Assembly (NCBI RefSeq): GCF_000743535.1
Contig: NZ_AVCJ01000007.1
Coordinates: 1 to 64,000 of the forward strand
DNA: 64,000 nt
Direction of reading: 5' to 3'
DNA from: Arenimonas donghaensis DSM 18148 = HO3-R19
Lineage (GTDB): Bacteria > Pseudomonadota > Gammaproteobacteria > Xanthomonadales > Xanthomonadaceae
Shown: positions 1 to 7,700 of the stretch, in pieces
Layout: each line of letters begins with the position of its first letter
Numbering within the stretch: position 1 is the stretch's first letter
Made by a program: the position numbers and the translations under genes
Notes under the pieces: model-generated
Seen by the model: the letters and a program-made list of their open reading frames with translations, nothing else
Database searches by the model: none
Told to the model about the DNA's origin: nothing

Positions 1-58
1 TCGCGGAGACCAGCAGGCCGGCGATGGCGCCAGCAAGCAGCTTCTTGTTCATGGACAT
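1..58 (-). CDS. N-terminal fragment of an exported protein (runs off the window)
   Basis: The visible residues are MSMNKKLLAGAIAGLLVSA, a classic signal-peptide start with a KK charge pair and a hydrophobic core, so the product is exported. The ATG at 58 lies about ten bases after a GGGAG ribosome binding site; the internal ATG at 52 would be sixteen away, so 58 is preferred. The mature protein is outside the window and cannot be named. The gene lies downstream of the secretin gene on the same strand but is separated from it by more than 300 bases with its own likely promoter. Confidence 0.7.
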   Translation of the reverse strand, partial: MSMNKKLLAGAIAGLLVSA

Positions 59-261
59 TTGTTTGTTACTCCCAAGCTTAGGAATTAATCGGAACAGCCT
101 TATCCACCCGTGGACCGCCCAGCGCCCGCATACACGTGCCGGCGCCGACACCTGGACTGGTTGGTTGCTCCGGGAGGAGGGTCTTCTTGACCCCCTGCCC
201 CGGCACAGCCCCCAGCCCGATTGCGCATGCTTTTGCACTGCACAGCCCCGGACGTCCGGCG

Positions 262-290
262 ATGCTAATACGGGGGTATTACAGGGTCAA
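262..290 (-). promoter_or_regulatory. Candidate sigma70 promoter with palindromic operator
   Basis: On the minus strand a TTGACC -35 (290-285) is followed by a 17-base spacer and a TAGCAT -10 (267-262). The spacer carries the palindrome TAATAC-N4-GTATTA (266-281), which stands out in GC-rich surroundings and is placed where a repressor would block RNA polymerase. It would drive the exported-protein gene at the window edge with a leader of about 200 bases. The cognate regulator is unknown. Confidence 0.35.
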
Positions 291-338
291 TGCTTGCCCT
301 GCCATAACCGGAAACCATGCAGATCGCCCGCTCCGGGG

Positions 339-370
339 CCGACGGACGGCTCCCGGGAACCGACCGTCGG
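339..370 (-). terminator. Hairpin after gspD, possible terminator
   Basis: CCGACGG-T-CGG pairs with CCG-T-CCGTCGG around a ten-base loop, giving ten pairs with one T-T mismatch, four bases past the gspD stop. No T-tract follows, so it is either a factor-dependent terminator or a 3' end stabiliser for the secretion operon mRNA. Confidence 0.4.
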
Positions 371-374
371 GGGT

Positions 375-2525
375 TCAACGCTCCCCGTTCTCGAAGCGGC
401 TTCGCACCGCGTCGGTGATTGCGCGGGCCTGGCTGGCATCCTCGATGACGTAGGGGGTGATCAGCATCAGCAGCTCGGTCCGGTTTTCCTGGTTTCGCGC
501 GTTCTGGAACAGCTTGCCCAGCACCGGAATATCGCCCAGCCCAGGCACCTTGGAGACGCCCTGGGTCGTGGACGAGGAAATCAGCCCGCCCAGCAGCATG
601 CTCTCCCCGTCCTGCAGGCTCAGGCTGGTCTGCAGGCGCCGGCTGAAGATGCTCGGCGAGGAAATGTCGCTGGTATTGGTCTGGGTCGCTTCGCTGACTT
701 CCTGCGAGATCTCCAGGTCCACGCGCTGGCCGGAGTGCACCACGGCGCTGAGTTCGAGCAGCACGCCGGTCTTGCGGTACTGCACCTGCTGCAGGATCGA
801 GGCGCCGCCGTTGCTCGGCAGGTCCGGCGCGGTCGCCTGGCTGGTGATGATCGGCACTTCCGAGCCGACGTCGATGCTGGCGCTCTCGCCACTCTTCACC
901 ATCAGCCGTGGCGTCGACAGGATGGAGACGCGGCTGTCCTCCGAGAACAGGTTGATCATCGCCCGCACCTGGCCCGAGGACGAGATCGGCGACCAGACCA
1001 CGCCCGAGGTATTGGGCTCGGCGTCGGCATTGAAAGTCAGCCCGCCGCCGAAGTTGTTCAGCCCGACGTTGCGCAGCGCCCATTCGACGCCATGCTCGAA
1101 CTCGTCGGTGAGGGTGACTTCGGCGATGGTGACTTCGATCACCACCTGACGCGCCGGCTGGTCCAGCCGGGCCAGTACGCCCTGGATCGCGCGCCAGCGC
1201 TGGGCGTCGCCCTGGAAGACGATGACGTTGCGCACCGGGTCCACGGCCAGCTGGCCGGCCTCGCTGGAGATCACCGACGCCTGGTTCGCGTTCCGGCTGC
1301 TTCCGGCCGTGCGTCCCGATGCGGAGCCGCCGGTGCTGCCGGTACGGCCACTGGTCGTCGGTTCGTTGCGGGCGGCGGTCTGCTGGTTGCCGCCGGACGG
1401 CGAGGCGCCCAACAGGGCCTGCAGCACCGGCAGCAGCGAATCGACCGTGGTGTGGCGCGCCGAATAAATGAAGACCCCACCGTCGCCGGCATTTTCGTCA
1501 CTGGGCTGGTCGATGCGTTCGACCCAGTCGCGGGTCGCCGCCAGCGCCTGGTCGGACTCGCTGAAAACGATGAGCGCGTTCGCCGAGGGCACCGGCACGA
1601 AGGTCAGCACGCCCGAACCGCTGCCGCCCTGGCGCACGGAATAACCCTGGGCCGTCAGCACCGAGGTCAGCTCCTCGGCCAGCACATCGGCGCCGAGGTA
1701 AAGGGGATTGATGCGCAGCGACTTCTTGTTGCGCAGCGACACGCGGTCGAGCAGGGCGACCGCCTCCATCGCCGCCTGCACCGAAGCCGGCGGCCCGCTG
1801 ATCAGCAGGGCGTTGGCCTCGATCATTTCGGTCAGGGTCACCTGCGAACCATTGCCGAACAGGGCGCGCACCTGGGCCGCGACCCGGCCCGGCTCGCTCA
1901 CGTCCAGCGGCATCGCGACGAACACCGGGCGTTCGCCCGACGGCACCTCGGGCAGCGCGCGGGCGGTGATCAGGCGCGGCGGCTCGGCGGACTCTTCACC
2001 GCCGGGCAGGAAACGCAGCACGCCGCCGTCCTCGACCACGCGCACCTGGTAGCGCTTGAGCACTTCCTCGGCGATTACGTAGACGCGGTGCGGGGGCTCG
2101 GGCTCGACCAGGCGCAGGCTGACCAGCTCGCTGCGGCTGCGCACCGATTGGTCGATGTCCAGCGAGAAGCCCAGCACGGTACCGAAGACCTCGTTGATGA
2201 ACGCACCCAGGGTGACGCCGTCCAGCGTCAGGGTGACCGGTTCGCTGGTGCGCATCTGCGGCAGTTCGCGCTTGTCCACCGTGCGCACCGGCGCCGTGCC
2301 CACCGTCGGGCCGGATTCGACCCGCGGCCGGCTGCGGCCGTCGTCGTCGTCGGCCGGCAGTTCGTCGGCCTGACTTTCGGCCTTGGGCGCGCGCAGCGGC
2401 TCCGGGAAAACCGGTGGCTGCACGGTCGCGCAGGCGCCCGCAAGGACCGCGACCAGGGCGGCGGCAAGGACCAGGCGCAGCTGGACCAGGCCGGGCGAAC
2501 GCGGGGAATCGGGAGTTTGCTTCAT
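375..2525 (-). CDS. gspD: Type II secretion outer-membrane secretin GspD/XpsD
   Basis: This is the outer-membrane channel subunit, 716 residues from the ATG at 2525. The precursor is a lipoprotein: a hydrophobic segment ends in LAGAC with the lipidated Cys at about residue 32, as in Xanthomonas XpsD. N-terminal N domains are followed by a Gly/Ser/Asn-rich insert around residues 365-390, then the secretin core, which ends with VPGLGDIPVLGKLFQ and a last short strand region. It is the final gene of the operon, 27 bases after the preceding gene. An upstream ATG at 2543 is in frame but would put six extra residues before the signal peptide. Being a lipoprotein may remove the need for a separate pilotin. 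Confidence 0.95.
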   Translation of the reverse strand: MKQTPDSPRSPGLVQLRLVLAAALVAVLAGACATVQPPVFPEPLRAPKAESQADELPADDDDGRSRPRVESGPTVGTAPVRTVDKRELPQMRTSEPVTLTLDGVTLGAFINEVFGTVLGFSLDIDQSVRSRSELVSLRLVEPEPPHRVYVIAEEVLKRYQVRVVEDGGVLRFLPGGEESAEPPRLITARALPEVPSGERPVFVAMPLDVSEPGRVAAQVRALFGNGSQVTLTEMIEANALLISGPPASVQAAMEAVALLDRVSLRNKKSLRINPLYLGADVLAEELTSVLTAQGYSVRQGGSGSGVLTFVPVPSANALIVFSESDQALAATRDWVERIDQPSDENAGDGGVFIYSARHTTVDSLLPVLQALLGASPSGGNQQTAARNEPTTSGRTGSTGGSASGRTAGSSRNANQASVISSEAGQLAVDPVRNVIVFQGDAQRWRAIQGVLARLDQPARQVVIEVTIAEVTLTDEFEHGVEWALRNVGLNNFGGGLTFNADAEPNTSGVVWSPISSSGQVRAMINLFSEDSRVSILSTPRLMVKSGESASIDVGSEVPIITSQATAPDLPSNGGASILQQVQYRKTGVLLELSAVVHSGQRVDLEISQEVSEATQTNTSDISSPSIFSRRLQTSLSLQDGESMLLGGLISSSTTQGVSKVPGLGDIPVLGKLFQNARNQENRTELLMLITPYVIEDASQARAITDAVRSRFENGER

Positions 2526-2552
2526 GGAAATCAGAACCTGCATGGCTGGCGG

Positions 2553-3179
2553 TCAGCCCCCCGTGGACGACGGACGGCGGGACTTGAATTGATCGGAACC
2601 TGAATTCGGAACGGTCTGGCGGGCCCGGCGTTGACCGGGTTCGCGCTGGGGAACGCCCTGGGTGGCACGATTGTTGACGCGATTCTGCGCGCGATTGCTG
2701 GTGCGGTTGCCGCCACGGCGGTCCGGCGCGGCGTCCGGCGCGGCATCGACGATGTCCACCAGCAGCTCCCTGCTTTGGGGGGTGCCGGCGGCGTCGACCC
2801 ACTCCACCCTGTCCGGATGGATGGCGGTCACCGTGCCGCCTTCCGCCAGGCTTTCGTCCTGGGCCACCCGCACGACCGCGTCGCCCTGGGTGAACAGGGC
2901 GAAGAGGCGATCACCGACGGCGACCACGCCGACCGGACGGGCCGTAACCACCGGCGCCTCCGGGGACGCCGCGGCGTCGCTGCCCCAGGGGGACCGGGCC
3001 GACCAAAGCGTCGCCGCGGCCGTCGTGTCGGTGGCCTCGATCGTCGGCAGCTGCCAGGACATCGCATCGCCGGCGCGCTCCGGCGCCGACGAGGGGCCCT
3101 TGCCCACGGCGAAATAGGCCAGGGCGCCGACCAGCAGGGGCGCCAGGAAAGGCAGTGTCTTGCGCAGGCCGGGCGTCAT
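2553..3179 (-). CDS. gspC: Type II secretion inner-membrane protein of the GspC/XpsN type
   Basis: A 208-residue bitopic protein that by family links the inner-membrane platform to the secretin. It has a short cytoplasmic start, one membrane segment (about residues 8-26), a Pro/Ala linker, and a homology-region-like beta domain (about residues 75-150, containing PVGVVAVGDRLFALF and TVTAIHPDRVEWVD). The tail is unusually rich in Arg and Asn, and there is no PDZ domain. Its place between gspM and gspD matches xpsN of Xanthomonas. The ATG overlaps the gspM stop (ATGA). The open frame extends further upstream, but that part overlaps gspM and is out of character. Confidence 0.8.
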   Translation of the reverse strand: MTPGLRKTLPFLAPLLVGALAYFAVGKGPSSAPERAGDAMSWQLPTIEATDTTAAATLWSARSPWGSDAAASPEAPVVTARPVGVVAVGDRLFALFTQGDAVVRVAQDESLAEGGTVTAIHPDRVEWVDAAGTPQSRELLVDIVDAAPDAAPDRRGGNRTSNRAQNRVNNRATQGVPQREPGQRRARQTVPNSGSDQFKSRRPSSTGG

Positions 3180-3781
3180 GCCGGATCTCCCTGGGCCGGC
3201 GCATCGGCGTCGACCCCGGCGGCCTTGCGGTAGTAGGCCCGGACCACCAGCGAAACCTGGGTCTGGCGGCCCTGGCTGATGTCCACGCGTTCGACCTGGA
3301 TCCACGGCAGCCCGCCGGAAAGCGAATGGAGCAGCATCGACATGCGGCCCGGCGGCACCTGGGCGTCCAGGCGCGCAACGACCTGCCAAAGCGCCGGATG
3401 CCCGGGCACGTCGAGCGTGGTTTCGGCGCGCACGCGCGCCTCGGCCAGGCCGGCGGACGCCGCCTGCCCCGCCAGCCAGGCCTGCAGTTCGGCCTGGGCA
3501 AGTCCCGCGCTGGCAACCTCCGGCAAGGTGGCTTCAACGGCGGCCAGGGCGGCTTCGGCCTCGACCGCGCGCTCGGGCCAGGCCGATTCCCGGCCGGCCT
3601 CCTGCAGCCTCGCCAGCAGGTCGGCGTCGCGCGCGTACTGGGCCATCGTGGCGTCGCGGCCATCGGCCAGGCCGAACACGAAGTGCAGCCCAAGCACCAC
3701 CAGCACGACCAGCGCTCCCAGGCGCAAGCGGCGGTTCTGGCGCCATTCGGCGATCATCTGCTCGAGGCGTGCACGCATCAT
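3176..3781 (-). CDS. gspM: Type II secretion protein GspM/XpsM
   Basis: A 201-residue protein with a short cytoplasmic N-terminus, one membrane segment at about residues 17-37 (LGALVVLVVLGLHFVFGL), and a periplasmic coiled-coil plus ferredoxin-like region. The family pairs with GspL in the inner-membrane platform. Sequence conservation in this family is low, so the call rests on topology, size and its fixed place between gspL and the gspC-like gene. Start and stop overlap the neighbours by four bases each, which points to translational coupling. Confidence 0.85.
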   Translation of the reverse strand: MMRARLEQMIAEWRQNRRLRLGALVVLVVLGLHFVFGLADGRDATMAQYARDADLLARLQEAGRESAWPERAVEAEAALAAVEATLPEVASAGLAQAELQAWLAGQAASAGLAEARVRAETTLDVPGHPALWQVVARLDAQVPPGRMSMLLHSLSGGLPWIQVERVDISQGRQTQVSLVVRAYYRKAAGVDADAPAQGDPA

Positions 3782-4830
3782 TCTTCGCCGCCTTCACCCG
3801 GACGGGCCAGGTCGAAATCCAGCTGCATGCCGGCGCCGTTGGGCATCGGGTTGGCGGCGACATCGGCCAGCACCGGATGCGCCTGGAAGGCGGACACGAA
3901 GCGCCGGGGGTCGGCCTCGGCCGACTGCAGCCCGACCTGGAGGCGGTCGCCTTCCCGGCGCCATCCGACCAGACGGGTATCGGCCGGCAGCGGCCCGATG
4001 ACCTCGGCCACCAGATGGTAGTCGTTGTCGGCGGCCGCCAGCGACTGGTAGGCCTGGATGCGCCGCATGGCCGCGTCGGCGCGCTCGCGGGCCTCGAGCA
4101 AGGGCGTGGCCTGCGCGCGCAGTTCCGCCAGGCGCTGGTCCAGCCGCCATTGGCCGAATCCCCAGCTCGCCTGGGCCGCCAGCTGCCAGCCCAGGCCCAG
4201 CGCCACCAGCCCGATGCCGGCGACCCAGGCCAGGCGCTCGAGCGCCGCGGGCGAACCCGGCAGCCCGGCCGGCCGGTCGCCCCAGGGGCGATCCGCCCAG
4301 GCGATGGCCTCGGGCTCGGGCACGACGACATCGTCGATGGCCAGGCCGGCGGCTCGCAGGAAACGCGCCCAGGCCGCGGTATCGGGACTGGCGGGCCACC
4401 ATTGGCTCGCGCGCAGCTCGCCGTCGCGCCAGACCTGGCCCTCGACGCCGCGCATCATCGCCAGCAGCCTGGGACCATCGGCCGCGGGCGGTGCACGCAG
4501 CAGGGTCTCGGGAATCCAGCCGGCATCCCCCTCGAGCAGGCCGGCCGTCGGTTCCGGCCAGACCCAGGCGTGGGCCGTGCCGCCGGTCCAGGCCACGTGG
4601 TGCAGCGCACCCGGTGCCGGCTCCTGCCGGCGCACGGCGACGGCCGCCGCGGCGGCACGCTGCCGCGGCGCCAGCTGGGCGAAGTCCAGCCGCCGGTAGT
4701 GGCAGTCGGCACGCGCAACGACCCACTGCACCGGCCCCAGGGCGCCGCCGGCGTGCAGGACGCGCGCTTCAGGGTCGCCCAGTCGCCGCGTCGGCGAAAA
4801 GAGCGTGGTCAATCGTTCGCGGAGGGTCAT
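3778..4830 (-). CDS. gspL: Type II secretion protein GspL/XpsL
   Basis: A 350-residue bitopic protein. The N-terminal half is the cytoplasmic actin-like domain that in this family recruits the GspE ATPase. A single membrane segment begins near residue 198 (LAWVAGIGLVALGLGWQLA), and a periplasmic domain follows that pairs with GspM. The start used overlaps the end of gspK by 62 bases; no later start gives a better N-terminus. Called from topology, length and operon position as well as family resemblance. Confidence 0.88.
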   Translation of the reverse strand: MTLRERLTTLFSPTRRLGDPEARVLHAGGALGPVQWVVARADCHYRRLDFAQLAPRQRAAAAAVAVRRQEPAPGALHHVAWTGGTAHAWVWPEPTAGLLEGDAGWIPETLLRAPPAADGPRLLAMMRGVEGQVWRDGELRASQWWPASPDTAAWARFLRAAGLAIDDVVVPEPEAIAWADRPWGDRPAGLPGSPAALERLAWVAGIGLVALGLGWQLAAQASWGFGQWRLDQRLAELRAQATPLLEARERADAAMRRIQAYQSLAAADNDYHLVAEVIGPLPADTRLVGWRREGDRLQVGLQSAEADPRRFVSAFQAHPVLADVAANPMPNGAGMQLDFDLARPGEGGEE

Positions 4831-5848
4831 CGGTATCAGGACGTGTGACTTGGTAAGCGGCGAGGAAAACCCAGGGCGCCTGGCCGTCGGCCATGGGCGT
4901 CAATCGTACATGGATGCGCCATGCGGCGCCGGAATCACCCCAGAGGGTCAGGCGCAGGTCATCGGAAGGCGCGTAGCGATAATCGGACACCGGATCGCCC
5001 GGCAAGACGACGCCAAGCAGGGACTGCACTTCGCTGCTCGACCGCAGCGCCGATTCGCGCCGGCGCTCGAGCAGGATCTCGCAGGTCGCCGGGCAGCCGG
5101 GCAGCACCAGCGGCAGCAGGTCGGCCGGCGCGGTGTTGAGGTTCAGCGGGCCGGCGTAGAAGGTCGTCGCCTGCTCGCTGGCGACCTCATGGCGCAGGCC
5201 GGAGCGTTCATCCCAGCCCAGCACGCGGTCCAGCTCGACCGGGGCCAGCAGGCGGCGATTGGGCGGCGGCGGCCGGCCGGCACGCTCGTAGTCGCGGGCT
5301 TCGGCGCCGTTGAGGTGCCGCAGGTCGTCGTGGTCGATGTAATCGAGCAGGGCATCGCGCAGGCGCGGCGCTTCGCCCTCGCCCACGTCCCAGGCGGCCA
5401 GCAGGCGATCGAGGAAGTCGGGGGTCGGCCAGGCGACGGACACCAGGCCGGCTTCGTCCTGGACCGCGAACCGGGTGCCGGCCAGCCCGGCGTAGGCGCT
5501 GCCGTCGAGCGCCAGCTCGCCGCCAATGGCGTCGCGGGAGAACGCACCGAATTCTTCCAGCCCGCGCAGGGCCCGCTGCTCCGCGCCCAGGGCCTGGACC
5601 GGCAGTCCGGCGACGGTCTTGTCGCGGGTGGCCGCCAGGTAGATGAGGGTTTCGCGGGTGCCGAGCATCGCCAGCTGCTGTTGGACCCCGGCGCGGTCGC
5701 GCTGGGCATCGGCCACCTGGTCCAGGGCCCATAGCGTCAGCAGTCCGGCGACGATGGCGATGGCCGCCAGCAGCCACAGCACCAGCGCCAGCACGAATCC
5801 GCCCTGCCCGGCCCGGGCGCGGCACCGGCGGTGGCCGCGAAGGCTCAC
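4769..5848 (-). CDS. gspK: Type II secretion minor pseudopilin GspK/XpsK
   Basis: A 359-residue minor pseudopilin, the large tip subunit of the pseudopilus. The start is a GTG at 5848 overlapping the gspJ stop (GTGA). The type III signal peptide ends in GQGG before FVLALVLWLLAAIAIVAG, and position +5 of the mature protein is not Glu, which is normal for GspK and abnormal for other pseudopilins. The insert domain includes the helix-hairpin-helix-like stretch NLNTAPADLLPLVLPG. A longer open frame runs upstream through gspJ and gspI sequence, but those parts are out-of-frame shadow. Confidence 0.9.
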   Translation of the reverse strand: MSLRGHRRCRARAGQGGFVLALVLWLLAAIAIVAGLLTLWALDQVADAQRDRAGVQQQLAMLGTRETLIYLAATRDKTVAGLPVQALGAEQRALRGLEEFGAFSRDAIGGELALDGSAYAGLAGTRFAVQDEAGLVSVAWPTPDFLDRLLAAWDVGEGEAPRLRDALLDYIDHDDLRHLNGAEARDYERAGRPPPPNRRLLAPVELDRVLGWDERSGLRHEVASEQATTFYAGPLNLNTAPADLLPLVLPGCPATCEILLERRRESALRSSSEVQSLLGVVLPGDPVSDYRYAPSDDLRLTLWGDSGAAWRIHVRLTPMADGQAPWVFLAAYQVTRPDTDDPPRTIDHALFADAATGRP

Positions 5849-6438
5849 AGGCCCACCGTCCCGGGATCGAGCGGCCGCAGCAGGATCGGCAGCCTGGGGT
5901 CGGCCAGCAGCGGCACCATCCAGTCCACGCTGCCGTCGGCGGTCAGGGCCCGCAGCCGCACCATGCGCGGCAGGACGATGCTGTCGTTTGCTTCGGGGAT
6001 GAACCGGTCGGTCCATTCGCCGCCGGGTGCCAGGTATTCGAACCGTGCCTCGTCCAGCGGGCCGGGCATGACCGTGATGTCCTCCCACTCCGGGTCGGCG
6101 TAGTGCAGGGCGTGCCCGCCGTCCACCGGCTCGAGCCACCAGCGCACCCTCGCGACGCCGCGCGTGCCAACCGGCTGCAGGGTGACCAGCACCAGCGAAT
6201 CGGCCCGCCCTTCCATGCGACCGAAGGCGTCGGGCAGGTCGGCCATCGCGCCGGCCACCGACTCGCGGAACCAGTGTTCCTGCAAACTCGACACCCGGGC
6301 CTCGGACTGATGCCGCAGCAGGCGGACGCGCAGGTCGAGCGACTGATGCAGCGCCTGCATCAGCAAGGTGACGATCAGCGCCACGATGACCAGGGTCACC
6401 AGCGCCTCGAGCAAGGTGAAACCGCGCGACCGGCTCAC
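5845..6438 (-). CDS. gspJ: Type II secretion minor pseudopilin GspJ/XpsJ
   Basis: A 197-residue minor pseudopilin. The short leader VSRSRG precedes FTLLEALVTLVIVALIV, so the prepilin peptidase site is after residue 6 and Glu5 is present. The start is a GTG at 6438 that overlaps the gspI stop (GTGA); an in-frame ATG at 6468 would add a ten-residue extension lying inside gspI. It forms the tip complex with GspI, GspK and GspH. Confidence 0.9.
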   Translation of the reverse strand: MSRSRGFTLLEALVTLVIVALIVTLLMQALHQSLDLRVRLLRHQSEARVSSLQEHWFRESVAGAMADLPDAFGRMEGRADSLVLVTLQPVGTRGVARVRWWLEPVDGGHALHYADPEWEDITVMPGPLDEARFEYLAPGGEWTDRFIPEANDSIVLPRMVRLRALTADGSVDWMVPLLADPRLPILLRPLDPGTVGL

Positions 6439-6854
6439 ATCTGCACCGGCTGCCGGGCCTGGCGCCAACCGACGCGGCGCACCGGCAATTCGCGGCGCAG
6501 CACGTCGTCGTGCCAGAGCTCGAGCTCCAGTTGGTAAAGACCGACGTCATACAGCCCCGGCTCGAGGTAGCCGGTGGCGCCGGGACGGACCGGCTCGACC
6601 AGCTCGCTGGTCCAGCGCAGCTCGTAGTCGCCCAGCGGCACGCTGCCTTCCGGCGCCTGCATGGGATTGACCTGTTCGATCCAGGCCATGGCGTTGCGCA
6701 GTGCGGTGTCGTCCTCGCGCGCCTGTTCGGCGCGGTTGACCATCTGCACGGACTGGGTCATCGCCGCGAACAGCGCCATGCCGCCGGCCGCCAGGATCGC
6801 CAGGGCGACGATGGCTTCGAGCAGGGTGAAGCCGCGGACGCGATCAGGGCGCAC
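6435..6854 (-). CDS. gspI: Type II secretion minor pseudopilin GspI/XpsI
   Basis: A 139-residue minor pseudopilin starting at a GTG (6854) that lies inside the last codons of gspH. The leader VRPDRVRG ends at the prepilin peptidase site before FTLLEAIVALAILAAGG, with Glu5 present. A longer ATG start at 6956 would put 34 residues, several of them Cys, ahead of the leader, which is not plausible for a prepilin. It is the organiser of the pseudopilus tip in this family. Confidence 0.9.
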   Translation of the reverse strand: MRPDRVRGFTLLEAIVALAILAAGGMALFAAMTQSVQMVNRAEQAREDDTALRNAMAWIEQVNPMQAPEGSVPLGDYELRWTSELVEPVRPGATGYLEPGLYDVGLYQLELELWHDDVLRRELPVRRVGWRQARQPVQM

Positions 6855-7263
6855 GGGCAACTCCGCAGGCAGGCGCGAGCAGTTCGACGTCTTCGCTGGC
6901 TCCGCGACCTTGCACCCGCAGCACGCTGCCACGACACAGGCCGTTGGCCTCGACACGAATGGCTTCCAGGGGCGTCACCACCCAACCATCGGGCAGCGCC
7001 AGGTGCGCGGCCAGGGCGTTGACGTCGCCTTCGGCGATGTCGATGCGCCGGCCTTCGCTGCGGGCGATCCGCGGCAGGCGCTCGAGCTGGCGATGCACTT
7101 CGTCGCGTTCGCCGCTACCCGCGATCGCCTGGTAGGTGCGCTCCATGCGCGGCACCACCAGTGCCGTGACCATGGCCAGCAGGGCCAGCACGATCAGCAG
7201 CTCGAGCAGGGTGAAACCCTGCCGGGTCCGGTCAGCCGCGCGGAAGGAAACCGATGTCGGCAT
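6844..7263 (-). CDS. gspH: Type II secretion minor pseudopilin GspH/XpsH
   Basis: A 139-residue pseudopilin with a 16-residue leader ending in RQG, then FTLLELLIVLALLAMVTALV (Glu5 present). The remainder is a small beta-rich domain with two Cys residues near the C-terminus (around GLCRGS and PACGVA) that could form a disulfide. It overlaps gspG by 32 bases at its start and gspI by 11 bases at its end, so it is firmly embedded in the operon. Confidence 0.88.
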   Translation of the reverse strand: MPTSVSFRAADRTRQGFTLLELLIVLALLAMVTALVVPRMERTYQAIAGSGERDEVHRQLERLPRIARSEGRRIDIAEGDVNALAAHLALPDGWVVTPLEAIRVEANGLCRGSVLRVQGRGASEDVELLAPACGVARAP

Positions 7264-7681
7264 CGATGCCCTCCCCGCCCCGCTGGCCGTCGGCGCCGAA
7301 CGAATAAAGCGCGAACGGCATGCCCTCGGCGCCGGGCATCGAGTACTGGTAGGGATTGCCCCAGGGATCGAGCGGCGCCGGCTCGTCGAGGTAGGGGCCG
7401 TTCCAGCGGCCGCGCAGGCGCTCGTCCTGCGGCGGGTTGTAGAGCACGTCCAGGCCCTGGCTGGCGGCGGGGAAACTGCCGACCTCGAGCCGGTAGGTTT
7501 CCAGCGCGCCGCGCAGCATCTTCACCTGGGTCTCGGCCACCTGCACCTTGGAGGTGTCCACGCGGCTGAACAGGCGCGGGCCGACCAGGCTCGCGATCAG
7601 GCCGATGATGACCAGCACGACCAGCATCTCGAGCAGGGTGAAGCCCCGGGAGGGTCGATGGGAGGGACGAATGTTTCGCAT
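7232..7681 (-). CDS. gspG: Type II secretion major pseudopilin GspG/XpsG
   Basis: A 149-residue major pseudopilin. Cleavage is predicted after Gly13 (HRPSRG, then FTLLEMLVVLVIIGLIASLVG). The C-terminal part carries the family calcium-loop region (PLDPWGNPYQYSMPG and a later GIDADIGF), typical of GspG. It builds the piston that pushes substrates through the secretin. It is the first pseudopilin of the operon, 19 bases after gspF. Confidence 0.95.
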   Translation of the reverse strand: MRNIRPSHRPSRGFTLLEMLVVLVIIGLIASLVGPRLFSRVDTSKVQVAETQVKMLRGALETYRLEVGSFPAASQGLDVLYNPPQDERLRGRWNGPYLDEPAPLDPWGNPYQYSMPGAEGMPFALYSFGADGQRGGEGIDADIGFLPRG

Positions 7682-7700
7682 GGTGACTCCGTGTAACGCG

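Larger units (their letters stand above)
59..374. other. Intergenic region between gspD and the exported-protein gene
   Basis: No coding sequence is convincing here. The stretch holds a hairpin just after the gspD stop (339-370), a candidate minus-strand promoter (262-290) with an AT-rich palindrome in its spacer (266-281), and a leader of roughly 200 bases before the partial gene. Nothing recognisable as a known riboswitch was seen in the leader. Confidence 0.6.

Noticed and set aside
24-2603. An 859-codon plus-strand frame opposite gspD
   Set aside because: It is the antisense shadow of the secretin; no domain, ribosome binding site or signal is visible.
4769-6550. A 593-residue start for gspK running through gspJ and gspI
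   Set aside because: The upstream part has no prepilin leader and lies in another frame of gspJ and gspI; the GTG at 5848 gives a proper leader and gene overlap.
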